Below, piece by piece: positions 18,597-28,244 of a stretch of DNA of 64,000 nt; positions within the stretch are counted from its first letter, which is position 1, and the number at the start of each line of letters is the position of its first letter. The position numbers and the translations under genes were made by a program. The notes beneath the pieces are model-generated. The model saw only the letters and a list, made by a program, of their open reading frames with translations. It ran no database searches and was not told the DNA's origin. Origin of the DNA: Bradyrhizobium sp. SZCCHNS1050 (GTDB taxonomy: Bacteria; Pseudomonadota; Alphaproteobacteria; Rhizobiales; Xanthobacteraceae); contig NZ_JAUETR010000001.1 in assembly GCF_032484785.1 (NCBI RefSeq), positions 310,001 to 374,000 of the forward strand, written 5' to 3'.

Positions 18597-19586
18597 TCAG
18601 GCGATCAGCCTGGCGTAGAGCTCAGCATCGACATTGCCGCCGGACAAAACGATCACCACCGTCTTGCCCGCCACATCCAGCCGGCCGGCCAGCAATGCTG
18701 CAAGCCCGACCGAACCGCCGGGCTCGACCACGAGCTTCAGCTCCCGGAAGGCAAAGCCGACCGCGCGCCCCACCTCCTCATCCGAAGCCTCGACCGCAGC
18801 CGACAGCAGTTGGCTGTTGATGGCGAAGGTGATCTCGCCTGGAATCGCCGCCATCAGCGCGTCACAGATGGTCCGGCCCTTTGCGTCGTGCGCCTCGCGG
18901 TGGCCGGCCCGTAGCGAGCGCGCATGGTCGTCAAAACCCTTTGGCTCGGCCACGACCATCCGGGTGTTGGGAAAGCGCGCCTTGACCGCGGTCGAGACGC
19001 CTGCAAGCAGTCCACCGCCCGAAGCCGGGACGATCACCAGATCCGGCGACAGGCCGAGCGCCGCGAGATCTTCGGCGATTTCACGACCGACGGTGCCCTG
19101 CCCTGCGATGACGTAGGGATCGTCATAGGGCGGCACCACCGTCGAGCCGCGCTTTGCTGCGATGTCGCGCGCGATCGCTTCGCGGTCCTCGCGATCGCGA
19201 TCATAGAGCACGACGTCGGCACCGAACGCCTTGGTGCGCTCGCGCTTGGCCGCCGGCGCATCCGAGGGCATCACAATCGTGGCGTCCATGCCCAGCAATG
19301 TGGCGGCATGGGCGACACCCTGCGCATGATTGCCGGAGGAGAATGCGACGACGCCGTTGCCGCGCGCTGCTTCCGGGATCGACGCCAGCTTGTTGTAGGC
19401 GCCGCGGAACTTGAACGAGCCGGTCCGCTGCAGCACCTCCGGCTTCACGAAGACGTTCGCTTTGAACCGCTCGTTGAGCACGGGAGCCGGCAGCAGCGGA
19501 GTCCGCACGGCCACGGGCGCGAGGACGCGTGCCGCCGCCTCGATGTCGGCGGCGGTCACGGGCAGGATCGGGGAATGAGCTGTCAT
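18597..19586 (-). CDS. threonine/serine dehydratase (PLP fold type II)
   Basis: The 329-residue protein carries the PLP lysine in SFKFRGAYN, the 'SSGNHAQGVAHAA' substrate loop, the glycine-rich phosphate loop PASGGGLLAG and the C-terminal 'LSGGN'. It deaminates L-threonine (or serine) to 2-oxobutyrate (or pyruvate); serine racemase activity is possible. It lacks the C-terminal ACT regulatory domain of biosynthetic IlvA, so it is of the short catabolic type. It is isolated, between a convergent caspase gene and a co-oriented phosphoesterase gene that starts 860 bp upstream. Confidence 0.88.
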   Translation of the reverse strand: MTAHSPILPVTAADIEAAARVLAPVAVRTPLLPAPVLNERFKANVFVKPEVLQRTGSFKFRGAYNKLASIPEAARGNGVVAFSSGNHAQGVAHAATLLGMDATIVMPSDAPAAKRERTKAFGADVVLYDRDREDREAIARDIAAKRGSTVVPPYDDPYVIAGQGTVGREIAEDLAALGLSPDLVIVPASGGGLLAGVSTAVKARFPNTRMVVAEPKGFDDHARSLRAGHREAHDAKGRTICDALMAAIPGEITFAINSQLLSAAVEASDEEVGRAVGFAFRELKLVVEPGGSVGLAALLAGRLDVAGKTVVIVLSGGNVDAELYARLIA

Positions 19587-19633
19587 ACCCCTATTTTACC
19601 GCGCCCGATTGCCGAGAGGCAAGGGAACCGGTG

Positions 19634-20446
19634 TCAGGCGGCGCGGGCGGCCAGCTGCGGAACCGGCGCGGGTTGCCGCTGCGGATCGGTCCAAGTCAGG
19701 ATCTCGAAACGGCCGTCCTCGTGCTCGACCAGCGCCGTGCAGCTCTCGACCCAGTCGCCGCAATTCATGTAGCGAATGCCGTCCTGGTCGCGGATGACGG
19801 CGCAATGGATGTGGCCGCAGATCACGCCATCAGCGCCATGCCGCCGCGCCTCCGAGGCCAGCGCCGTCTCGAACGCGCCGATGTAGTTGACGGCGTTCTT
19901 GACCTTCTGCTTGGCCCATTGCGACAGCGACCAATAGGGAACGCCGAACATGCGACGGAAGAAGTTGACCAGACGGTTCATCTGGATGGCGAAGTCATAG
20001 GCCTTGTCGCCGAGATGGGCGAGCCAGCGCGCATTCTGCACGACCAGATCGAAGATGTCGCCGTGGATCACCAGATAGCGTTTGCCGTCGGTGCCGGTGT
20101 GCAAGATGTTCTCGACGACGTCGATGCCGCCGAAATGCGTGCCGTAATAGCCGCGCAGGAACTCGTCGTGATTGCCGGGGACATAGACGATCTTGGCGCC
20201 CTTGCGGGCCTTGCGCAGCATCTTCTGCACCAGGTCGTTATGCGACTGCGGCCAATGCCAGCTCGATTTGAGCGCCCAGCCGTCGATGATGTCGCCGACC
20301 AGATAGATCGTGTCGGCATCATGGTGACGCAGGAAATCGACGAGGAGATTGGCCTGCGAGCCGCGGGCTCCGAGATGAACGTCCGAGATGAACAACGTCC
20401 GAAAGCGCCGAGCCGGGCTTTCTTCACCAGCAGTCTCAAGTCCCAT
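19634..20446 (-). CDS. UDP-2,3-diacylglucosamine pyrophosphatase-like metallophosphoesterase
   Basis: The 270-residue calcineurin-like phosphoesterase has metal-binding motifs FISDVHLG, GDIIDGW, VPGNHDEF, VIHGDIFD and GHIHCAV. The spacing and the 'GDWVESCTALVEHEDG' C-terminus match LpxH-like UDP-2,3-diacylglucosamine hydrolases of lipid A synthesis. Many alphaproteobacteria use LpxI for that step, so this paralogue may act on another diphosphate. ATG 20446 is preceded by AGGTGG; an upstream in-frame extension to 20533 is not family-like. Confidence 0.85.
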   Translation of the reverse strand: MGLETAGEESPARRFRTLFISDVHLGARGSQANLLVDFLRHHDADTIYLVGDIIDGWALKSSWHWPQSHNDLVQKMLRKARKGAKIVYVPGNHDEFLRGYYGTHFGGIDVVENILHTGTDGKRYLVIHGDIFDLVVQNARWLAHLGDKAYDFAIQMNRLVNFFRRMFGVPYWSLSQWAKQKVKNAVNYIGAFETALASEARRHGADGVICGHIHCAVIRDQDGIRYMNCGDWVESCTALVEHEDGRFEILTWTDPQRQPAPVPQLAARAA

Positions 20447-20638
20447 GCGCGCCCACCTAACAGTCCCTGATGACACCGCGATGACGAAACGCCGCACCGG
20501 CAGAACCCATCCTGCCGGACCGCGACCGGACACCGCTCGTTTGACGACTCGCGATGTCCCTCGTCACTGCCCCGCGATACCAGCGGGGTGCGACAATCAG
20601 GCGACAGGCGGGCAGCGCGAACAGGGAAAATCAGCCTC

Positions 20639-22057
20639 CTATCTCGGCACGGTGACGACGCGCAGATTGTTGGTGGTGCCGGTCTGCGCGAACGGAATGC
20701 CGGCGACGACGACGAGCAGGTCGCCGGCTTCAGCGAACTCCTCCTGCACGGCGAAGAAGGTCGCGCGCTCGACCATCTCCTCGTAGCTCTGCACGTCCTG
20801 CGACAGCACGCTGTGCGCGCCCCACAGCAGGCACATCCGCCGCGAGGTGTCCTCATTCGGCGTGATCGCCAGAATCGGCAGGCTCGGCCGCTTGCGCGCA
20901 ACGCGCGAGGCCGAGGTGCCGCTCGACGTATAGGCCACGATCGCCTTGGCGTGGATCGCCGAGGCGAGATCGGCCGCCGCGGTCGCCACCGCATGCGGCG
21001 GCGTCTGCTCCTCGCCCGGCTGCGTCGCCTCGACGATCGAGCGGTACATCTTGTGGCCTTCGGTGGCCTTGATGATGCTGTCCATCATCGCCACCGCCTC
21101 GCGCGGATATTGCCCGCTGGCCGATTCCGCCGACAGCATCACCGCGTCGGCGCCGTCATAGATCGCGGTCGCGACGTCGGAGACCTCGGCGCGCGTCGGC
21201 GTCGGCGTCGCGACCATCGAATCCAGCATCTGCGTCGCGACGATCACCGGCTTCACCGCGAGCCGGCAGGCGCGCACCAGCTCCTTCTGCTTGCCCGGCA
21301 CGTCCTCGTTGGGAATCTCGACGCCGAGATCGCCGCGCGCAACCATGATCGCGTCAGAGAGCTGGATGATGTCGTCGATCCGCTCCAGCGCCGCCGGTTT
21401 CTCGATCTTGGACATGATGCCGGCGCGGCCATTGATCAGGCCCCTCGCCTCCAGCACGTCGGACGGCTTCTGCACGAACGACAGCGCCACCCAGTCGACG
21501 CCGAGGTCGAGCCCAAAGGCAAGATCAGAACGGTCCTTGGCCGTCAGCGGCGATAGCTCCAGAATGGTGCCGGGCAGATTGACGCCCTTGTGATTGGAGA
21601 TCGCGCCGCTGACGATCACCTTGGCCTCGATCCAGTCGTCGCCGAGGCCGGTGACGCGGACGCGCACGCGGCCGTCATCGATCAGAAGATCGTGACCGGG
21701 CGAGACTGCCGCAAAGATTTCCGGATGCGGCAACGGAATCGATGTCTTGTCGCCCTCGGTGCCGTTGAGAACAAATCGAATCGTCTCGCCGGCTTCGACC
21801 TGGATCTTCTTGTCGCGCAGCGTGCCGACGCGAATCTTAGGACCCTGCAGATCCATCAAGATGCCGATCGGCCGCTGCACTTCCTTCTCGAGGGCGCGGA
21901 CCGCGGCATGGACCTTGGCGTGATCGGCCTGGGTGCCGTGGCTGAAGTTGAGACGAAAGGTGTCCACACCGGCGAGGAACAGCGCTTTCAGCATCTCCGG
22001 AGAATTGCTCGCGGGACCGACAGTCGCGACGATCTTGGCTCGACGGTGACGACGCAT
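20639..22057 (-). CDS. pyk: pyruvate kinase
   Basis: The 472-residue glycolytic enzyme converts phosphoenolpyruvate and ADP to pyruvate and ATP. Motifs are 'IVATVGPASNSPEMLKALF', 'FRLNFSHG', the B domain, the signature 'IMSKIEKPAALERIDDII' with its catalytic lysine, 'VARGDLGVEIP', 'ATQMLDSM' and 'VMLSAESASGQYP'. Length is normal for the family. The start MRRHRRAKIV has AAGGAG then AAAGGA upstream. The 22058-22212 spacer before the next gene shows no further ORF of note. Confidence 0.96.
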   Translation of the reverse strand: MRRHRRAKIVATVGPASNSPEMLKALFLAGVDTFRLNFSHGTQADHAKVHAAVRALEKEVQRPIGILMDLQGPKIRVGTLRDKKIQVEAGETIRFVLNGTEGDKTSIPLPHPEIFAAVSPGHDLLIDDGRVRVRVTGLGDDWIEAKVIVSGAISNHKGVNLPGTILELSPLTAKDRSDLAFGLDLGVDWVALSFVQKPSDVLEARGLINGRAGIMSKIEKPAALERIDDIIQLSDAIMVARGDLGVEIPNEDVPGKQKELVRACRLAVKPVIVATQMLDSMVATPTPTRAEVSDVATAIYDGADAVMLSAESASGQYPREAVAMMDSIIKATEGHKMYRSIVEATQPGEEQTPPHAVATAAADLASAIHAKAIVAYTSSGTSASRVARKRPSLPILAITPNEDTSRRMCLLWGAHSVLSQDVQSYEEMVERATFFAVQEEFAEAGDLLVVVAGIPFAQTGTTNNLRVVTVPR

Positions 22058-22212
22058 GATGTGTCCTTTCTCCTTAAGCCGTGTCTCGCGTCTCTATGAC
22101 ACGCATGTGATTGGCATGCGCGGACGCAGCGGAAGCGCTGATATACGCCCCGCAGCGTCCATTGCAAGCGCGACACGGAACACGCCAGAATTGTGCAAGA
22201 GAACAGCACGCC

Positions 22213-23286
22213 TCAGGCGTTGGAGCCGTGGATCGCGTCGATGACGGCGTCGGTCACCTGCTTGGTCGTCGCCGTGCCGCCAACATCGGGGGTCAGGATG
22301 CCGGCTGCACAGACTTTCTCGACCGCAGCCATCAGCCGCGCGGCCGCGTCCGTCTCGCCGAGATGCTCGAGCATTTGCGCGCCGGTCCAGAACGTCGCGA
22401 CCGGGTTGGCGATGCCCTTGCCGGTGATATCGAACGCCGAACCATGGATCGGCTCGAACATCGACGGGAAGCGCCGCTCCGGATCGATGTTGCCGGTCGG
22501 CGCCACGCCGAGGCTGCCGGCCAGCGCGCCGGCGAGATCGGACAGGATGTCGGCATGCAAATTGGTCGCCACGATGGTGTCGAGGCTCTTCGGCTGCAGC
22601 GTCATGCGCACGGTCATCGCATCGACCAGCATCTTGTCCCAGGTCACGTCGGGGAATTCCCGCGCCACCTCGGCGGCGATCTCGTCCCACATCACCATGC
22701 CATGGCGCTGCGCATTCGACTTGGTGACGACGGTGAGGAACTTGCGCGGGCGCGACTGCGCCAGCTTGAACGCGTAGCGCATGATGCGGGTGACGCCGAC
22801 GCGGGTGAAGACCGCGACCTCGGTGCCGACCTCCTCCGGCAGGCCGCGATGCGCGCGGCCGCCCATGCCGGCATATTCGCCCTCGGAATTCTCGCGGACG
22901 ATCACCCAGTCGAGATCGCCGACGCCGACATTGCGCAAGGGCGAGGCCACACCGGGCAGGATCTTGGTCGGACGGACGTTGGCGTACTGATCAAATCCCT
23001 GGCAGATCGGCAGCCGCAGGCCCCACAGCGTGATGTGGTCGGGCACGTCGGGAGCGCCGACCGCGCCGAAATAGATCGCGTCGAACTTTTTCAGCTCCGC
23101 GAGTCCGTCGGCCGGCATCATCACGCCGTGCTTCTTGTAGTAGTCCGAGCCCCAGTCGAAGGTCTTGACGTTGAAGCTGATGTCGCCCGCGCGCTTGGCG
23201 AGCGCCTCGAGCACGCGGACGCCTTCGGAGATGACCTCGGGGCCGATGCCGTCGGCGGGAATGGCGGCGATGGAATGGGTGCGCAT
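22213..23286 (-). CDS. tartrate / D-malate dehydrogenase (TtuC/DmlA family)
   Basis: The 357-residue protein belongs to the isocitrate/isopropylmalate dehydrogenase family. Recognisable segments are 'IPADGIGPEVISEGVRVL', 'FGAVGAPDVPDH', the substrate loop 'VRENSEGEYAGMGGR', 'TKSNAQRHGMVMWDE', and 'GTATTKQVTDAVIDAI'. The loop and length match TtuC and DmlA, which oxidatively decarboxylate D-malate or tartrate with NAD and Mn/Mg. It follows an MFS permease gene by 21 bp and is divergent, through that gene, from a LysR regulator. This suggests an inducible tartrate or D-malate use module. GGAGCTC precedes the ATG. Confidence 0.88.
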   Translation of the reverse strand: MRTHSIAAIPADGIGPEVISEGVRVLEALAKRAGDISFNVKTFDWGSDYYKKHGVMMPADGLAELKKFDAIYFGAVGAPDVPDHITLWGLRLPICQGFDQYANVRPTKILPGVASPLRNVGVGDLDWVIVRENSEGEYAGMGGRAHRGLPEEVGTEVAVFTRVGVTRIMRYAFKLAQSRPRKFLTVVTKSNAQRHGMVMWDEIAAEVAREFPDVTWDKMLVDAMTVRMTLQPKSLDTIVATNLHADILSDLAGALAGSLGVAPTGNIDPERRFPSMFEPIHGSAFDITGKGIANPVATFWTGAQMLEHLGETDAAARLMAAVEKVCAAGILTPDVGGTATTKQVTDAVIDAIHGSNA

Positions 23287-23307
23287 GAAAGAGCTCCGTT
23301 GATGAGG

Positions 23308-24603
23308 TCAGGACGGCGTGGCTGCTTGGGCCTTCGCACTTTGTGAACGTGACAGCAACAGGGTCAGCACCGCCGATACCACCAGCAGGCCGGCGACAAA
23401 ATAGAGCCCGCCATTGAAGCTGCCGGTCTGGTCCTTGATCCAGCCGATCATCGCGGGACCGACGAATCCGCCGAGATTGCCGATCGAGTTGATGGTTGCG
23501 ATGCCCGCCGCGGCGGCCGAGCCGGACAGGAACATGGTCGGCATGCTCCACAGCGGCGGCTTCGAGGAGGAGATGCCGACATTGACGAGCGTGAGCGCAG
23601 CGAGGACGGCGGCGACACTGGTCGACAGCCCGGCCAACCAGAGCCCGACGGCTGCGGCCACGCAGGCCAGCACGACGTGCCAGGTGCGCTCGGCGGTACG
23701 GTCGGAATGGCGCGCCCACAGGATCATGACGACCACGGCCACGGTCGGTGGCACCGCGTTGAGGAAGCCGACGGTGAAGGACGACAGTCCGAACTGCTTG
23801 ATGATCTGCGGCGCCCAGACGCCGAGCGTGTAGAGGCCGGCCGAGGTGCCGAAATAGACCAGCGCGAGCGCCAGCACGCGGATGTCGGCCAGCCCGCGCC
23901 AGATGCTGTGGCTCGCGGTGGCGGCCTTGCTCGCCAGCTCGGCATTCATCGTGCGCACCAGCCAGTCGCGCTCGTCGTCGGCGAGCCAGCGCGCCTGCTC
24001 CGGACGATCGGTCATGTAGGCGAGCACGACGAAGCCGAGCAGCACCGCCGGCAGCGCCTCGATCAGGAACAGCCACTGCCAGCCCTTGAAGCCGAGAATG
24101 CCGTCCATCTCCAGCAGCGCGCCGGAAACCGGAGAGCCGAGAACCGTGGAGAGCGGCGCGGCGGCCATGAACAGCGCGGTGACGGCTGCGCGCTGGCGCG
24201 CCGGGAACCAGTAGGAGAGATAGAGGATGATGCCGGGGAAGAAGCCTGCTTCCGCAGCACCAAGCAGGAAGCGCAGCACATAGAAGCTCGTCGGTCCTTG
24301 CACGAACGCCATCGCGCCGGAGACGAGGCCCCAGGTGATCATGACCCGCGCGATCCAGATGCGCGCGCCGAACTTGTCCAGCGCGAGGTTGGAGGGGACC
24401 TCGAACAGGAAATAGCCCCAAAAGAAGATGCCGGCGCCGAACCCATAGGCCGAGGCTGACAGCCCGATGTCCTTGTTCATGGTCAGCGCTGCGAAGCCGA
24501 CGTTGACGCGGTCGATGAAGGCTACGAAATAGAGCAGCATGATGAAGGGCACGATGCGCAACGTGATCCTGCGCAGCACGCGCGTTTCCAGCTCTCCGGC
24601 CAT
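23308..24603 (-). CDS. MFS transporter, anion:cation symporter family (TtuB-like)
   Basis: The 431-residue, 12-segment permease has the ACS-family N-terminus 'RRITLRIVPFIMLLYFVAFIDRVNVGFAA' in two parts: RRITLRIVPFIML and then YFVAFIDRVNVGF. The loop 'SYWFPARQRA' and 'EAGFFPGIILYL' are also typical. ACS members import dicarboxylates, phthalate, hexuronates or tartrate. Pairing with the dehydrogenase downstream makes tartrate or D-malate the likely substrate (inference). ATG 24603 has GGGAGGTG just upstream; it is the first gene of the two-gene operon. Confidence 0.86.
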   Translation of the reverse strand: MAGELETRVLRRITLRIVPFIMLLYFVAFIDRVNVGFAALTMNKDIGLSASAYGFGAGIFFWGYFLFEVPSNLALDKFGARIWIARVMITWGLVSGAMAFVQGPTSFYVLRFLLGAAEAGFFPGIILYLSYWFPARQRAAVTALFMAAAPLSTVLGSPVSGALLEMDGILGFKGWQWLFLIEALPAVLLGFVVLAYMTDRPEQARWLADDERDWLVRTMNAELASKAATASHSIWRGLADIRVLALALVYFGTSAGLYTLGVWAPQIIKQFGLSSFTVGFLNAVPPTVAVVVMILWARHSDRTAERTWHVVLACVAAAVGLWLAGLSTSVAAVLAALTLVNVGISSSKPPLWSMPTMFLSGSAAAAGIATINSIGNLGGFVGPAMIGWIKDQTGSFNGGLYFVAGLLVVSAVLTLLLSRSQSAKAQAATPS

Positions 24604-24680
24604 CGTCACCTCCCTGTCCCGTCTTGTCGTTGATCTGACAAGCGTAGGCGTCGAACCGGGCCGGCTTCAATGCTCGCATC

Positions 24681-24703
24681 ATTATACAAAAAAATGATAT
24701 AAT
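24681..24703. promoter_or_regulatory. LysR-type operator / divergent promoter
   Basis: An inverted repeat attata-N11-tataat lies in the 129-bp region between the divergent MFS and LysR genes, with an A7 core. The arms also read as a -10-like TATAAT on each strand. LysR proteins bind T-N11-A sites in such regions, so overlapping operator and promoters are plausible. Confidence 0.5.
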
Positions 24704-24732
24704 CTGGCCCATCGCCTCTTCAGGACCCCACC

Positions 24733-25650
24733 ATGGAATTGCACCAGCTCCGCTGCTTCGTGGCCGCCGCCGAGGAACTGCATTTCGGCAAGGCGGCGCA
24801 GCGGCTGCAGATGCTGCCCTCGGCGCTCGGGCGCCAGATCAAGCTGCTGGAAGAAGACCTCGCGACGCCGCTGTTCGCCCGCACGACGCGCGCGGTATCA
24901 CTCACCGACCAAGGCACGATCTTGCTGCGCGATGCCCGGGCGATCCTGGCCCGTGTCGAGGCGGTCGAAACCGGCTTCCGCCGCCGTACCCGAAGCACGA
25001 AGGCGCAGCGGCTGCGCGTCGGCGCCATCGACAGCGCGGCCGCCGGGCTGCTGCCGCAATTGCTGCACGATTTTCGCGCGCGGCATCCTGACATCGCGGT
25101 GCAGCTCACGGAGGAGAAGACGATCCGGCTGCTGCCCAGGATCCTGTCCGGCGCGCTCGACCTCGCCTTTGTCAGGCCGCCCGAGCGCACCGATATCAGG
25201 CTCGAATTCCGCGCGCTGCTCAGCGAGAGCGCCGTGGTGGCCCTGCCGCAGCGGCACCGGCTGGCCTCGCGCGCCTCAGTCTCGCTCGCCGACATCGCCG
25301 ACCAACCGCTGATCGTCCCGGACCGCCGGTCGCGGCCGCACAGCCACGACCTCACCATGAAGCTGTTCGCACAGGCCGGGCTGTCGCCGGCTATCGCGCA
25401 GTTCGCCGATGAGAAGCAGACCATCGTGCATCTCGTCGCCGCGCGGCTCGGCATCGCCATCGTGCCGCGCTGGACCTCGCGGCTCGCGGTCTCCGGCGTC
25501 CGCTTCGTGCCGCTGCGGATGACACGCGGCAGCACCGCCGGACGGCTTCCGCTCGCGGCCGTCTGGCTGCGCGGCTCGCGCGATCCGGCGCGCGAGGCCA
25601 TGCTCGGCGTGCTCGACGCGCGGCTTGCGAAATACGCCCGCGGTGCCTGA
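24733..25650 (+). CDS. LysR-family transcriptional regulator
   Basis: The 305-residue regulator has an N-terminal winged helix (residues 1-60: 'LRCFVAAAEELHFGKAAQRL', 'LEEDLATPLF') and a periplasmic-binding-like effector domain. It is divergent from the TtuB-like/TtuC-like operon and most likely activates it in response to the organic acid (inference from layout). It is convergent with glgX, with 21 bp between stops. The start MELHQLR is the first position of family similarity. Confidence 0.92.
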   Translation: MELHQLRCFVAAAEELHFGKAAQRLQMLPSALGRQIKLLEEDLATPLFARTTRAVSLTDQGTILLRDARAILARVEAVETGFRRRTRSTKAQRLRVGAIDSAAAGLLPQLLHDFRARHPDIAVQLTEEKTIRLLPRILSGALDLAFVRPPERTDIRLEFRALLSESAVVALPQRHRLASRASVSLADIADQPLIVPDRRSRPHSHDLTMKLFAQAGLSPAIAQFADEKQTIVHLVAARLGIAIVPRWTSRLAVSGVRFVPLRMTRGSTAGRLPLAAVWLRGSRDPAREAMLGVLDARLAKYARGA

Positions 25651-25671
25651 CCGCAAGATCCGCCGAACATC

Positions 25672-27906
25672 CTACCCCAGCGGCGCCTCCGCGACGTCGA
25701 GCAGCGCGCCGAGGCCATGGCGCAGGCCGCGCATCGGCTGCTGCTCCGACGACAGGCCGAAGGCCAGCAGCGATCGCCCGGTCACCGCGTAGACGTGGCC
25801 GAACGGGAACGACTGCGGCTGAGCATCCGGCTGGTTGGTGTCGAGCAGCGCCAGCCAATTGTGGCCTTCGGGCACGGACGGAAGCGTGAAGTTCACGACG
25901 TCGAAATGCGCGTTGTAGACCAGCAGGAGCGTCGCATCCGAGCCACGCCGCTTGACGCCGGTCTCCTGGGCGCGGCCGTCGAGCAGCATGCCGAAGCAAC
26001 GCGCGTGATCGTCGGTCCACTGCTCCGTCGTCATCTCCTCGCCCGACGGGTCGAGCCAGGTCACGTCGTTGACGCCGAGGTCCTCATTGTGCGAGCCGAT
26101 CAGGAAGCGGCTGCGATAGAGGATCGGAAACGCCTTGCGCATGGCGATCAGCTTGCGCGTGAATTCGCGCAACGCCCGCCCCTGCGGCGTGATGCCCATC
26201 CAGTCGAGCCAGGTGGTCTCATTGTCCTGCGCATAGGCGTTGTTGGTGCCGTTCTGGGTATGGCCGAACTCGTCGCCGGCGAGCAGCATCGGCGTGCCGT
26301 GCGACAGCAGCATCGTGGCCAGCAGATTACGCTTCTGCCGCTCCCGCAACGCGGTGATCTCGGGATCGTCGGTCGGTCCCTCGACGCCGCAATTCCAGGA
26401 GTGGTTGTTGCTGTGGCCGTCGCGATTATCCTCGCCATTGGCCTCGTTGTGCTTGTCGTTGTAGGAGACGAGGTCGTTGAGGTTGAAGCCGTCATGCGCG
26501 GTGATGAAGTTCACGCTCGCCCAGGGCCGGCGACCGCGCTTGTTGAACAGGTCGCCCGAGCCCGAGATGCGCTTGGCGAAATCGGCGAGCGTGCCGCCGT
26601 CGCCCTTCCAGAACGCCCGCGCGGTGTCGCGGAACTTGTCGTTCCACTCCGCCCAGCCCGGCGGAAACTGGCCGACCTGATAGCCGCCGGGACCGATGTC
26701 CCAGGGCTCTGCGATCAGCTTGACGCTGGACAGCACCGGGTCCTGACGACAGGCATCCAGGAAGCTGCCGCCCTCGTCGAAGCCATAGGGCTCGCGCGCC
26801 AGGATGGTGGCGAGGTCGAAGCGGAAGCCGTCCACCCGCATCTCGGTCGCCCAATAGCGCAAGGAGTCCGCGACGAGCTGCAGCACGCGCTGGTGCGACA
26901 GGTTCACGGTATTGCCGGTGCCGGTGTCGTTGATGTAGTAGCGTTTCTGGTCCGGCATCAGCCGGTAGTAGCTGGCATTGTCGATGCCTTTGAACGACAA
27001 GGTCGGCCCGAGCTCGTTGCCTTCGGCGGTGTGGTTGTAGACCACGTCGAGGATGACCTCGATGCCGTTGGCGTGGAACTGGTTGACCATGGTCTTGAAT
27101 TCGGTCGCGAACGGCGTCTTCAGATAGCGCGGCTCCGGCGCAAAGAATCCGATCGAATTGTAGCCCCAGTAGTTGCGCAGGCCCTTTTCGACCAGATAGC
27201 TGTCATCGATGAAGGCGTGGATCGGCAATAGCTCGGCCGAGGTGATGCCCAGGGAGCGCAGATAGGCCGGAATGTCCTGGTGCGCGAGACCGGCGAAGGT
27301 GCCGCGGTCGGCTTCGGGCACCATTGGATGCAGCTTGGTGAACCCCTTGACGTGCATCTCGTAGAAGATCGTCCGCTCCCACGGAATTTCCGGCTTGCGC
27401 GAGCCTCCCCAGGTGAAGGCGGGATCGATGACCCGGCACTTCAGCATCAAGGGCGCACTGTCTCGGTCGTCGAACGACAGATCCTTGTCGGCATGATCGA
27501 GCCGATAGCCGAACAGCTCCGGCCCCCAGCGCAGGTTGCCGACGAGCTGCTTGGCATAGGGGTCGATCACGAGCTTGTTGGGATTGAACCTGTGACCGGC
27601 GTCCGGCTCGTAGGGTCCGTGCACGCGATAGCCATACACCGTGCCGGGCCGCGCGGCCGGCAGGTAGCCGTGCCAGACCTCGTCGGTGTATTCGGGCAGC
27701 TCGATGCGCTCGAGCTCGGTCTCGCCGGTGTCGTCGAACAGACACAGCTCGACCTTGGTCGCATGCGCGGAAAAGATCGCAAAGTTGACGCCGAGCCCGT
27801 CCCAGGTCGCGCCGAGAGGAAACGGACGGCCTTCGCTGATCCTGGTCTTGCGCAGATTGAACGCCGCCTGCGTCAAAGCGTCACCGAGGTCGGTGCGTTG
27901 GTCCAT
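25672..27906 (-). CDS. glgX: glycogen debranching enzyme GlgX
   Basis: The 744-residue protein has an N-terminal CBM48 carbohydrate module (about 20-120), a GH13 barrel and a C-terminal beta domain. GH13 regions are 'VVYNHTAEGNELGP', 'VDGFRFDLATILARE' (nucleophile Asp), 'LIAEPWDIGPGGYQVG' (acid/base Glu) and 'ITAHDGFNLNDLVSY'. It cleaves alpha-1,6 branches of glycogen or limit dextrin in the cytoplasm. Other glycogen or trehalose genes are not in the window. A DUF3606 gene lies 65 bp upstream on the same strand. The family length is normal. Confidence 0.95.
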   Translation of the reverse strand: MDQRTDLGDALTQAAFNLRKTRISEGRPFPLGATWDGLGVNFAIFSAHATKVELCLFDDTGETELERIELPEYTDEVWHGYLPAARPGTVYGYRVHGPYEPDAGHRFNPNKLVIDPYAKQLVGNLRWGPELFGYRLDHADKDLSFDDRDSAPLMLKCRVIDPAFTWGGSRKPEIPWERTIFYEMHVKGFTKLHPMVPEADRGTFAGLAHQDIPAYLRSLGITSAELLPIHAFIDDSYLVEKGLRNYWGYNSIGFFAPEPRYLKTPFATEFKTMVNQFHANGIEVILDVVYNHTAEGNELGPTLSFKGIDNASYYRLMPDQKRYYINDTGTGNTVNLSHQRVLQLVADSLRYWATEMRVDGFRFDLATILAREPYGFDEGGSFLDACRQDPVLSSVKLIAEPWDIGPGGYQVGQFPPGWAEWNDKFRDTARAFWKGDGGTLADFAKRISGSGDLFNKRGRRPWASVNFITAHDGFNLNDLVSYNDKHNEANGEDNRDGHSNNHSWNCGVEGPTDDPEITALRERQKRNLLATMLLSHGTPMLLAGDEFGHTQNGTNNAYAQDNETTWLDWMGITPQGRALREFTRKLIAMRKAFPILYRSRFLIGSHNEDLGVNDVTWLDPSGEEMTTEQWTDDHARCFGMLLDGRAQETGVKRRGSDATLLLVYNAHFDVVNFTLPSVPEGHNWLALLDTNQPDAQPQSFPFGHVYAVTGRSLLAFGLSSEQQPMRGLRHGLGALLDVAEAPLG

Positions 27907-27971
27907 CCTTTGCCCCCTTCGTCCGACTCCCCAGATCGATTGCCGGGGGTCTCGATGATCAGCATCGATTG

Positions 27972-28244
27972 CTAGGTTGCCGCTGGCGTCTCGTCCGGCA
28001 CGATGACTTCCGCCTTGGTCTCGGTCACCGTCACCGAGGCGATCACGGCTCCTTCCGGCGCAGCCTTCGCGGCCCGCTGCTGCGCGACTTCCTTGGTGAT
28101 GGCTGCGATGGAGTTGCCAATGCGTTCGACCATCTCGGTCAATTCCCCGGGCGACATCTTCAGCCGCTTGGTCACCACGCGGACCTGGGCTTGATCGGTC
28201 ATGTCGAGCTTGTTGCGGGACGGCTGAATCTTCGGACGGCGCAT
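27972..28244 (-). CDS. DUF3606 small protein
   Basis: The 90-residue protein has the DUF3606 signature 'DMTDQAQVRVVTKRLKMS' followed by 'ELTEMVERIGNSIAAI'. The C-terminus is acidic and Ala/Thr-rich. A strong ribosome site (AGGAGGACTCCCG) fixes the start at MRRPKIQP. DUF3606 proteins are small, soluble and uncharacterised, common in Bradyrhizobium and related genera. It may be cotranscribed with glgX; no functional link is known. Confidence 0.8.
   Translation of the reverse strand: MRRPKIQPSRNKLDMTDQAQVRVVTKRLKMSPGELTEMVERIGNSIAAITKEVAQQRAAKAAPEGAVIASVTVTETKAEVIVPDETPAAT

Noticed and set aside
22058..22212. Possible small gene or riboswitch between the dehydrogenase and pyruvate kinase genes
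   Set aside because: No open frame with a ribosome site and no convincing folded element was seen.
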